Shown here one piece after another: positions 44,414-50,647 of a stretch of 64,000 bases of DNA; the first letter of the stretch is position 1, and every line of letters begins with the position of its first letter. The notes below the pieces were generated by a model. That model worked only from the letters and a program-made list of their open reading frames with translations, was not told the origin of the DNA and made no database searches. The position numbers and the translations under genes were made by a program. The DNA lies in assembly GCA_016287755.1 (NCBI GenBank), contig JAEEWT010000001.1, positions 268,863 to 332,862 of the forward strand, given 5' to 3'. This DNA comes from Prevotella sp. (lineage in GTDB: Bacteria > Bacteroidota > Bacteroidia > Bacteroidales > Bacteroidaceae).

Positions 44414-44926
44414 ATGAAGAATATCAGCTTTCGAAACGATATATTGCCGTTGAAAAACGCGTTATATCGTCTCGCTTTACGTATCACCCTCAGGCATGAA
44501 GATGCCGAGGATGTCGTACAAGATACGCTGATAAAGGTATGGAATAAGAGAGACAGCTGGCAAGAGATTGAGGACATTGAAGCCTTTGCACTGACTATCT
44601 GCAGAAATGTGGCACTGGACAAGATTAAGAAAGCAAGCAACAACGAGACAACACTTGACGACCACACTGCCTTTCTCACCGACCGCTCTTCGAGCCCTTT
44701 CGAACACGTTCTTCAACAGGACCGTGTCGCACTGGTAAGAAAACTTGTTGACAGTCTTCCTGAAAAGCAGCGTAGCTGCATGCAACTGCGAGACTTTGAA
44801 GGAAAAAGCTACAAGGAGATCGTTCAAATTCTCGGCATCAGCGAGGAACAGGTGAAAGTAAACATCTTCCGAGCCCGCCAAACCATTAAACAGAAATTTC
44901 AAGAAGTTGAAAAATATGGATTATAA
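44414..44926 (+). CDS. ECF-family RNA polymerase sigma factor
   Basis: A 170-residue sigma-70 family member with only regions 2 and 4. Region 2 has HEDAEDVVQDTLIKVW; region 4 has LPEKQRSCMQLRDFEGKSY then the helix-turn-helix EIVQILGISEEQVKVNIFRAR. Its end overlaps the start of a small membrane protein by 11 bp, the usual layout of a sigma/anti-sigma pair. A matching ECF-type promoter lies just upstream. The inducing signal is unknown. Confidence 0.94.
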   Translation: MKNISFRNDILPLKNALYRLALRITLRHEDAEDVVQDTLIKVWNKRDSWQEIEDIEAFALTICRNVALDKIKKASNNETTLDDHTAFLTDRSSSPFEHVLQQDRVALVRKLVDSLPEKQRSCMQLRDFEGKSYKEIVQILGISEEQVKVNIFRARQTIKQKFQEVEKYGL

Positions 44927-45389
44927 GTACATCGAACAACTGCTGGAGCGTTACTGGGAATGCACCACTTCTCTCGAAGAGGAGAACATCCTGCGTACAT
45001 TCTTCCGTCAGAAAGACGTTCCCGCATCCTTGCTTCAGTACAAGGCTTTGTTCACCTACGAGCAGACGCAGAAGGAAGAAGAGGTCTTAGGCGAGGAGTT
45101 TGATCGTAAGATGATGGAGATGATTAACGAGCCGACAACTGTCAAGGCCCGCACCATCCGTCTCACCCAGCGCCTCATGCCGCTCTTCAAGGCTGCGGCC
45201 GTTGTGGCCATCATCCTTACCTTGGGAAATGCCGCTCAGGTGGCCTTCAACCAGGAAGATCCGTACGATATGAACATGGCAGAGGTTCAGCAGCCCAGCG
45301 AGGGTCCTTCCGTTGCTGCGGTGAGCGATTCCCTGAAGGTTGACACGCTGAAAAAGGCGGAGTTACCCGTTCCTGCCATCATTAAGTAG
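44916..45389 (+). CDS. Probable anti-sigma factor (single-pass membrane protein)
   Basis: A 157-residue protein. The N-terminal ~85 residues are cytoplasmic and helical (YIEQLLERYWECTTSLEEE is typical of Bacteroidota sigma partners), one membrane segment lies at about 88-108 (FKAAAVVAIILTLGNAA), and a short tail is periplasmic. ATG 44916 is preferred to TTG 44907. Overlap with the sigma gene and topology support the anti-sigma role, but no named zinc-type motif is present. A terminator follows. Confidence 0.75.
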   Translation: MDYKYIEQLLERYWECTTSLEEENILRTFFRQKDVPASLLQYKALFTYEQTQKEEEVLGEEFDRKMMEMINEPTTVKARTIRLTQRLMPLFKAAAVVAIILTLGNAAQVAFNQEDPYDMNMAEVQQPSEGPSVAAVSDSLKVDTLKKAELPVPAIIK

Positions 45390-45501
45390 AATATATTTCT
45401 ATGCTTTCTCTATAAAACATGTTTAGTAAAACACATTTTTAAAGATTTAATGAAACTGTGAAGTTTCAATTCTCTCAAATTTTTCATAACATACTAACGT
45501 A

Positions 45502-45547
45502 AGAAGAAGAGCGCGGTCATTGATTGATCGCGCTTCTTCATGTTTTA
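45502..45547. terminator. Bidirectional terminator between anti-sigma and CPBP genes
   Basis: AAGAAG-A-GCGCGGTCA pairs with TTGATCGCGC-TTCTTC (one bulge), followed by ATGTTTT on the plus strand. It can serve both converging transcripts. Confidence 0.75.
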
Positions 45548-45560
45548 GGGGTGATGGGTG

Positions 45561-46331
45561 TTATCGTTTCAGTCGGATACTCAACTGATAAAGGGCAGGA
45601 ATAAGAATCATGATAGAGAAGCCTACAGCCATCCATTCTGCCCGTGCACTGCCGCCAAGAATATCCCGAAGGGTAATGTCGGGAGCCGGATAGGCTGCGG
45701 TCATTAGGTAAGCTATGGTGTTATTGGCACAATGCAGCACCACACAGGGTATCAAACTCCGTGAGCGTTCGTACAGCCATCCTATCAGCAATCCCAGCAG
45801 GAAGGCATGAGGCATCTGTGCAGGGTTCATGTGGGCAAGTGCAAACAGCAGCGCGGAGATGGTAATGGCGGTCCACCGTTTACTCCCCTCCCAATGCTCC
45901 AACATCGTGCGGAGTACTGCCCCGCGGAAGATCACCTCTTCTGCCAAGGGTGCCAGGATGCAAACCACCAGATATCCCCAACGGTGCTGGATGAAGTCGA
46001 GCAGTTCCTCACCAGCCAGGTCGGGCAGGAAATCCAATACCGACTGCAGCCACAACGACGGTGCAATGGTACCTACTGCAGCGATGATGCACCAGAAGAT
46101 GACAGAAAACGGACGGGTGTTCCAATAGTGCACAGAAACAGGAGTCCATCGGAATCCCAGGAACAAAGCGACACAGATCACGGCAAAGATTCCTTGCACA
46201 AGTAGCATCTGCGGTGTTCCCAATGTTGCATCCTTTCCATTAATCAGGATGTTTCCCACATATACCAGCGCTAATGCTACATATTGGATAACGATGAATA
46301 GTAACACATACCATACAACCTTCTTGACCAT
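45561..46331 (-). CDS. CPBP-family intramembrane metalloprotease
   Basis: A 256-residue membrane protein with about seven membrane segments. The Abi/CAAX-protease motifs are visible: APLAEEVIFRGAVLR (Glu-Glu and Arg), FALAHMNPAQ and the later VLHCANNTIAY. Such proteins cleave prenylated or other membrane peptides, or give bacteriocin immunity. It starts 6 bp after the ribF stop and is the last gene of the HAD-ribF-CPBP operon. Confidence 0.92.
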   Translation of the reverse strand: MVKKVVWYVLLFIVIQYVALALVYVGNILINGKDATLGTPQMLLVQGIFAVICVALFLGFRWTPVSVHYWNTRPFSVIFWCIIAAVGTIAPSLWLQSVLDFLPDLAGEELLDFIQHRWGYLVVCILAPLAEEVIFRGAVLRTMLEHWEGSKRWTAITISALLFALAHMNPAQMPHAFLLGLLIGWLYERSRSLIPCVVLHCANNTIAYLMTAAYPAPDITLRDILGGSARAEWMAVGFSIMILIPALYQLSIRLKR

Positions 46332-46337
46332 AACCCT

Positions 46338-47297
46338 TTATTTTTGTTGAAAATACGTTCTTACCTGTTGCGCATCACTCATCAACTGTTCGCGCAGTTC
46401 CTCGGTACTCACAAATCTATGCTCCTCGCGCAACCGTTGCAGGAATGCCACCGTGAGCATCTTGCCATAGAGGTTACCTGAGTAATCAAGCACATGTACT
46501 TCGAGCGACAGATTATTCTCACCGAATGTAGGACGGGTGCCGATATTCATCATTCCCGGCAATGCCTTTTCTTCCCCCTCGATGCTCACCTCTACTACAT
46601 AGGCGCCAGGGGCAGGGAGCAGTTTCTCCTTACATGTCACATCGATATTTGCCGTGGGGAAACCCATCTTCCTACCTTCGTGTTCGCCATCAACCACCTT
46701 TCCTGAAAGGAAATACGGATAACCTAACAGCATCCTTGCCTGATCCACGTTACCTTGCAGCAACGCCTTTCTGATGGAAGAGGAACTTACTGATTGCTGC
46801 TCCACCTCTTCATCAGTAGATGGTGAAAGGACAAACGCGTCGTTCTGCAACACTTCCATACCCATCTCCTTCCCATAGCGCACATAATCCTCAAAGCCCT
46901 CGCTGCGGTTATGACCGAAGCGGTGGTCATATCCGATATACAGGCGCTTCACGCCGATTCTCTCCAGAAGGATATCCTTCATGAAATCCTTGGCGGAAAG
47001 CGCGGCCATCTCTGGTGAGAACGGTAAGATGACACAGAGATCGATACCCGTTTGTGCAAGCAGTTCCTTACGCTCCTCGAAGGTCGTCAACAAGCGGGGA
47101 CAATAATCCGTTTGCAACACTTGTCGCGGGTGACGGTCAAAGGTGATGACACACGACAGCAGACCGGCTTGTCGAGCCTCATCCACCAAGCGTCTCAGCA
47201 GGTACTGATGACCTTGATGCACTCCGTCGAAGAAGCCGATGGTGGCAGCACATGACTGCCCCGCTTTCATCCCCTTGTCCAAATAGCGTAATTCCAT
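46338..47297 (-). CDS. ribF: Bifunctional riboflavin kinase / FAD synthetase
   Basis: A 319-residue enzyme. The N-terminal nucleotidyl-transferase domain has GFFDGVHQGHQ and the later GYDHRFGHNRSE and SSSIRKAL; the C-terminal riboflavin kinase domain has GRKMGFPTANID, GMMNIGTRPTF and EVHVLDYSGNLYGK. It makes FMN then FAD. It starts 1 bp after the HAD gene stop, so the genes are transcribed together. Confidence 0.97.
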   Translation of the reverse strand: MELRYLDKGMKAGQSCAATIGFFDGVHQGHQYLLRRLVDEARQAGLLSCVITFDRHPRQVLQTDYCPRLLTTFEERKELLAQTGIDLCVILPFSPEMAALSAKDFMKDILLERIGVKRLYIGYDHRFGHNRSEGFEDYVRYGKEMGMEVLQNDAFVLSPSTDEEVEQQSVSSSSIRKALLQGNVDQARMLLGYPYFLSGKVVDGEHEGRKMGFPTANIDVTCKEKLLPAPGAYVVEVSIEGEEKALPGMMNIGTRPTFGENNLSLEVHVLDYSGNLYGKMLTVAFLQRLREEHRFVSTEELREQLMSDAQQVRTYFQQK

Positions 47298-47298
47298 T

Positions 47299-47886
47299 CT
47301 ATCCTACTTGTTCCAACCATTCATCGCCATGCGAAACATGAAGCGTATGGATACCCAAGGCCTCAGCTGCACGACAGTTTGCCCGGGAGTCATCAATGAA
47401 CAATGTCTCCTCTGGGTTGATTCCCGATTCCTGCAACATCTTCTCAAAGATCTCGCTGTCGGGCTTCACCAGATGCATCTCGTACGACAGGAACACCTTC
47501 TCGAAGCATTCATCCAACAGCTCCTTACAGGGCAGCCAATGTACGGGATTCGTATTACTCAGCAGGAACAGACGGTATTTCCCTTTCAGTTCCTTGAGTT
47601 TGGCCACCCTTTGTTCAGGAATCCCTGTCAGCAGCTGGTTCCATGCCCAGCAGATCTTCTCATTGGTAGCGGTGCAGTCAGGCGATTTCCTTCTCACCTC
47701 ATCACAGAACACATCAATATCAATGCGCCCCGTCTCGAAGTCATGAAACAAATCCTCCTGTCTGCACTCATCCACATAGGTGGAAATGGCCTGAGCGCCA
47801 ATGCTGTTGAAAGCATCCACGCAACGGTATTTATCCAGATCTACGAGTACACACCCGAAGTCGAAGACGATATTCTTGATTTCCAT
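47299..47886 (-). CDS. HAD-family phosphatase-like hydrolase
   Basis: A 195-residue HAD subfamily IA protein. Motif I is FDFGCVLVDLD (nucleophile Asp, with Gly at the second usual Asp position as in YihX-like enzymes), motif II LLSNTNPVH, motif III Lys in VKPDSEIF, motif IV FIDDSRANC. Probable sugar-phosphate or similar phosphatase; substrate unknown. First gene of the HAD-ribF-CPBP operon. Confidence 0.9.
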   Translation of the reverse strand: MEIKNIVFDFGCVLVDLDKYRCVDAFNSIGAQAISTYVDECRQEDLFHDFETGRIDIDVFCDEVRRKSPDCTATNEKICWAWNQLLTGIPEQRVAKLKELKGKYRLFLLSNTNPVHWLPCKELLDECFEKVFLSYEMHLVKPDSEIFEKMLQESGINPEETLFIDDSRANCRAAEALGIHTLHVSHGDEWLEQVG

Positions 47887-47905
47887 CGATCAGTTTATTT
47901 GGGTG

Positions 47906-47913
47906 CAAAATTA
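47906..47913 (-). promoter_or_regulatory. -7 box TAATTTTG for the HAD-ribF-CPBP operon
   Basis: Matches TAnnTTTG on the minus strand, about 20 bp before ATG 47886. Confidence 0.55.
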
Positions 47914-47952
47914 CTGAAAAATCCGCTCATTCCACCATAAAACATCTGCAAA

Positions 47953-48825
47953 TCACGAATTATTTGCCGAGGGGTTGTAATCAATGGTCATCCATTCAGT
48001 CTGCACATTTGCTTTCACCCCCACCGATTTCCCAAAGAACTCTCCACGGTAGCGGGTAATGGCATTCTGTCGCATGGGCACATCCTTCAGTTCCTTGCCC
48101 CCGATCTCCGTTCCGTTCTCGTCATACGCCTTCAGTGTGACATTGATGGTAATCTCATCTTCTTGCGGGAAGATATAAAATGAAAATGTCTGGGATTGTC
48201 CGTACATATCGTCAGAAATCTCTATCTCCTTCGTTATCTGCGTTTTGGTCATACCATACCCCGTCTGCATATCGAGTGTTCCCGTGGCTTGTCCGTATTT
48301 CAGAGCCACCTTCTTGACGTTCGAGGGGAGATTGTCCAGACAAGTAAGTTCCATCTTGGCCACCACACGTTTCAGGGAAAGCACGATATCCTTTGTGGAT
48401 TCCGTGAACGCCACCTCGCCATAATACCAGAAGGTGTCTGTTACATCACTGGCACGGTCGAAGGTAATGCCTCCGGTCGATTTCACCGTGCAGTTCTTCT
48501 CTCCACTGTGACCAATGACCAGCAGATGGTAATTGCCAAACGGCACATTCATCGATGCACTACCAAAGGAAGCATCCGTCATCTCCTGATTCACGGCAAC
48601 CGCCTTCTCGCCCTTGTCGTCAAAGAGTACAAACGACATCTTCGTACAATAGTCACCCAAGCCTCCACCCGCTCTCGATTCGGCAAAGCCCACCTGTTCC
48701 AGACTTTCCACGCGTACCTTGAGCACGGCTTTTTCCTGTTCTTCACTCTCAGGCAACAATGCCTGTTCACAACTCATGCATGCAGCCATGGCTGTCAAGC
48801 ACAACATTAATTGTTTCTTTTTCAT
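47953..48825 (-). CDS. FimB/Mfa2-family fimbrial anchor-like lipoprotein
   Basis: A 290-residue lipoprotein (Cys16/Cys19 in ACMSC). The layout of a transthyretin-like domain with DYCTKMSFVLFDDKG, PFGNYHLLVIGHSGE and LKRVVAKMEL is typical of the FimB/Mfa2 family, which anchors or caps type V pili. No major fimbrillin gene or other pilus gene is next to it, so it may be a stand-alone surface protein. It has its own promoter and a hairpin in the leader. Confidence 0.85.
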   Translation of the reverse strand: MKKKQLMLCLTAMAACMSCEQALLPESEEQEKAVLKVRVESLEQVGFAESRAGGGLGDYCTKMSFVLFDDKGEKAVAVNQEMTDASFGSASMNVPFGNYHLLVIGHSGEKNCTVKSTGGITFDRASDVTDTFWYYGEVAFTESTKDIVLSLKRVVAKMELTCLDNLPSNVKKVALKYGQATGTLDMQTGYGMTKTQITKEIEISDDMYGQSQTFSFYIFPQEDEITINVTLKAYDENGTEIGGKELKDVPMRQNAITRYRGEFFGKSVGVKANVQTEWMTIDYNPSANNS

Positions 48826-48846
48826 TGTAATAAATTAAATAAATGG

Positions 48847-48869
48847 CACCGTTTTTCATAGTCACGGTG
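48847..48869 (-). promoter_or_regulatory. Leader hairpin of the FimB/Mfa2-like gene
   Basis: Perfect 6-bp stem CACCGT / ACGGTG separated by 11 nt, between the promoter and the start codon. Confidence 0.4.
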
Positions 48870-48893
48870 TTTTCATAATAATGATTGCAAGGA

Positions 48894-48901
48894 CAAAGGT
48901 A
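48894..48901 (-). promoter_or_regulatory. -7 box TACCTTTG for the FimB/Mfa2-like gene
   Basis: Exact consensus on the minus strand, preceded by GTTTATTCG, an extension shared with several other promoters in this window. Confidence 0.65.
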
Positions 48902-48964
48902 CGAATAAACGAGTGAAAAACAAAACGAAAACCCAAAAAATTTGGTGGTCTCACATTTTTAGCG

Positions 48965-48972
48965 TACCTTTG
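48965..48972 (+). promoter_or_regulatory. -7 box TACCTTTG for the tRNA gene
   Basis: Exact consensus ending 15 bp before the mature tRNA 5' end. Confidence 0.7.
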
Positions 48973-48987
48973 CAGCCAGAAAACATC

Positions 48988-49061
48988 GGACTTGTAGCTC
49001 AGTTGGTTAGAGCAACAGACTCATAATCTGGAGGTCCCAGGTTCAAGCCCTGGCTGGTCCA
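48988..49061 (+). tRNA. tRNA with CAU anticodon (Met, or Ile2)
   Basis: Full cloverleaf: acceptor stem GGACTTG / CTGGTCC (one mismatch), D-arm TAGCTCAGTTGGTTAGAGCA, anticodon CAT at 49022-49024 in loop CTCATAA, T-arm with GGTTCAAGCC. CCA is not encoded. The 5' end is paired, so it is not the initiator type. Elongator Met is likely; an Ile tRNA with a lysidine-modified anticodon cannot be excluded. Confidence 0.95.
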
Positions 49062-49075
49062 CATTAGATAATCAA

Positions 49076-49103
49076 GGAGTTAGAGCAAATCTAACTCCTT
49101 TTT
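49076..49103 (+). terminator. Terminator of the tRNA gene
   Basis: Perfect 9-bp stem GGAGTTAGA / TCTAACTCC, loop GCAAA, followed by TTTTT. Confidence 0.92.
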
Positions 49104-49228
49104 GTTTAGCATAGGTGAATTTCAGGCGAAATTCGCGAGCAAAAAGTTGGCTTATGGAATTCGGTGCAATACATTTCAATATTATGGCATTTCTTGCAAT
49201 TCCTTCATGCTATTCAAATAAATAGCTA

Positions 49229-49236
49229 TATCTTTG
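49229..49236 (+). promoter_or_regulatory. -7 box TATCTTTG upstream of the FecI-type sigma gene
   Basis: Exact consensus, but 127 bp before the sigma gene start. The leader contains a 13-codon frame (49266-49307, MKKVGVSVKKQWV) of unknown meaning. Confidence 0.5.
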
Positions 49237-49363
49237 TACCCGAATTTTGCAATTAAACAAGAAAAATGAAAAAAGTTGGTGTTTCCGTAAAAAAACAATG
49301 GGTCTGAAGTGTCTTATATATAGAAGTGCCTCAAAAACGGGGTGCAAATATGATTAGACTGTT

Positions 49364-49912
49364 ATGTTTGAACAGAGAATACTTGAAAATTGCGATTCAG
49401 CGAGTGCCAACCAAGCTCGCTTGGAGTTGGCCGAGCGTAAGCAATTTATTGAACAGCTTTTCCGCCGGAACTACAGCGAGATGATCCACCTGGCCTGTGT
49501 CTTGCTTGGTGACGACGAAGATGCTGAGGACGTGGTGCAGGACATTTTCTTGCGCGTGGCTGATAGCAACATTCCACCAAAGAATGACAGCTATCTGCTG
49601 ACAGCCGTGCGCAACGCCTGTCTGAACAGAATCCGGCAGATGCAACTTCATGACAAAGTGAAGGGTTTGATGCCCATTGACGATGAAGCTGACCTGCAAC
49701 CCGTTGACAAGCAGTTGGAACGGCTCGATGACATTGCCGCCTATGTAGACGAACAACTGGAGGAGCCTCACCTCAGCATTTTCCACCTCCGTTTCGACGA
49801 TGATCTGACCATCAGCGAAATTGCCAGTCGGTTAGGTCTGAATCCGAATACCACCTACAAGTATCTCATGCAGAGCATTCAAAAAATCAGAAATCACTTC
49901 GGTAAAAATTAA
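49364..49912 (+). CDS. FecI-type ECF sigma factor
   Basis: A 182-residue sigma factor with region 2 (LGDDEDAEDVVQDIFLRV) and region 4 helix-turn-helix (LTISEIASRLGLNPNTTYKYL). It is followed after 12 bp by a FecR-like gene and then an STN-type TonB receptor, the standard cell-surface signalling trio. Residues ~13-25 (SANQARLELAER) are encoded by a dispersed repeat also found in the next gene and at 23951-24000, so this N-terminal stretch may be a repeat insertion. Confidence 0.93.
   Translation: MFEQRILENCDSASANQARLELAERKQFIEQLFRRNYSEMIHLACVLLGDDEDAEDVVQDIFLRVADSNIPPKNDSYLLTAVRNACLNRIRQMQLHDKVKGLMPIDDEADLQPVDKQLERLDDIAAYVDEQLEEPHLSIFHLRFDDDLTISEIASRLGLNPNTTYKYLMQSIQKIRNHFGKN
49401..49437 (+). 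repeat. Dispersed repeat, copy inside the sigma gene
   Basis: AACCAAGCTCGCTTGGAGTT followed by GGCCGAGCG; matches the repeat at 49943-49989 except for small changes. Confidence 0.75.
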
Positions 49913-49924
49913 ACGACAACAACA

Positions 49925-50638
49925 ATGCAAACGACGAAAGAGAGAGAGCAGAACCAAGCTTGCTTGAGTTCTGCCGAGCGAGAAGGAGTTCGACAAAGTC
50001 AAACGACCAGCGAAAATATCCGTCAACTGTTGGAAATGCTCGACAACCCCAATGCATACACCGAGCAGGAAATCCAAGACATCATTAACCGTGATGAAGA
50101 TACTCGCGAAACCTACCGTCTTATGGTAGAAGCCAAGCGTAGCAGCCACCATCGTCAGAACCAAAAGCCTGTCGATTTGGATGCCGCATGGCAACGCTTT
50201 AACCAGAAACTTCAGCCTAAGCAACAGGGCTTTGGTTGGATGAAGATAGCTGCATCTTTCATTGGTGTGCTACTTGTTTCAGGCATTGCCTTTGCTGCCA
50301 TCCACTTTGTGCGGCAGTATCAGAAAGCGGAGGTTCCACAATCTGAGATTACCGAAAACATAACAAATCCCGTCACAACACTCCCTGCCGATACGCTTAC
50401 CAAAGATACCATCACCGTGCAGCCTATCACCTACGACAACATCCCACTGGAGAAGATGCTACCCCAGATAGCCGCGCACTACGATGTCAAGGTGATATTT
50501 GCTAATGATGAAGCCCGACAACTCCGTTTCCGCTTTGTATGGAATCCGCAGCAGGGCATCGATCAGGTCATCAGCGACCTCAATCAGTTCGAGCGTCTGA
50601 CCGTCACACGAAAGGATAACCAAATCACTGTAGAATAG
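49925..50638 (+). CDS. FecR-like anti-sigma / signal transducer
   Basis: A 237-residue single-pass membrane protein. The N-terminal ~110 residues would face the cytoplasm and bind the sigma factor, one membrane segment lies at about 113-135 (IAASFIGVLLVSGIAFAAI), and the C-terminal ~70 residues are an STN/DUF4974-like domain (IPLEKMLPQIAAHYDVKVIF) that would contact the receptor. The usual central FecR domain is missing, so it is a short form. Residues ~7-22 come from the dispersed repeat. Confidence 0.85.
   Translation: MQTTKEREQNQACLSSAEREGVRQSQTTSENIRQLLEMLDNPNAYTEQEIQDIINRDEDTRETYRLMVEAKRSSHHRQNQKPVDLDAAWQRFNQKLQPKQQGFGWMKIAASFIGVLLVSGIAFAAIHFVRQYQKAEVPQSEITENITNPVTTLPADTLTKDTITVQPITYDNIPLEKMLPQIAAHYDVKVIFANDEARQLRFRFVWNPQQGIDQVISDLNQFERLTVTRKDNQITVE
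49943..49989 (+). repeat. Dispersed repeat, copy inside the FecR-like gene
   Basis: AGAGCAGAACCAAGCT, TGCTTGAGTT, CTGCCGAGCG, AGAAGGAG; about 90% identical by eye to the minus strand of 23951-24000. Confidence 0.85.
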
Positions 50639-50647
50639 TCAGACGCC

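Noticed and set aside
45453..45468. Hairpin GAAACT / AGTTTC after the anti-sigma gene
   Set aside because: Short stem without a T run; the nearby 45502-45547 structure is a better terminator.
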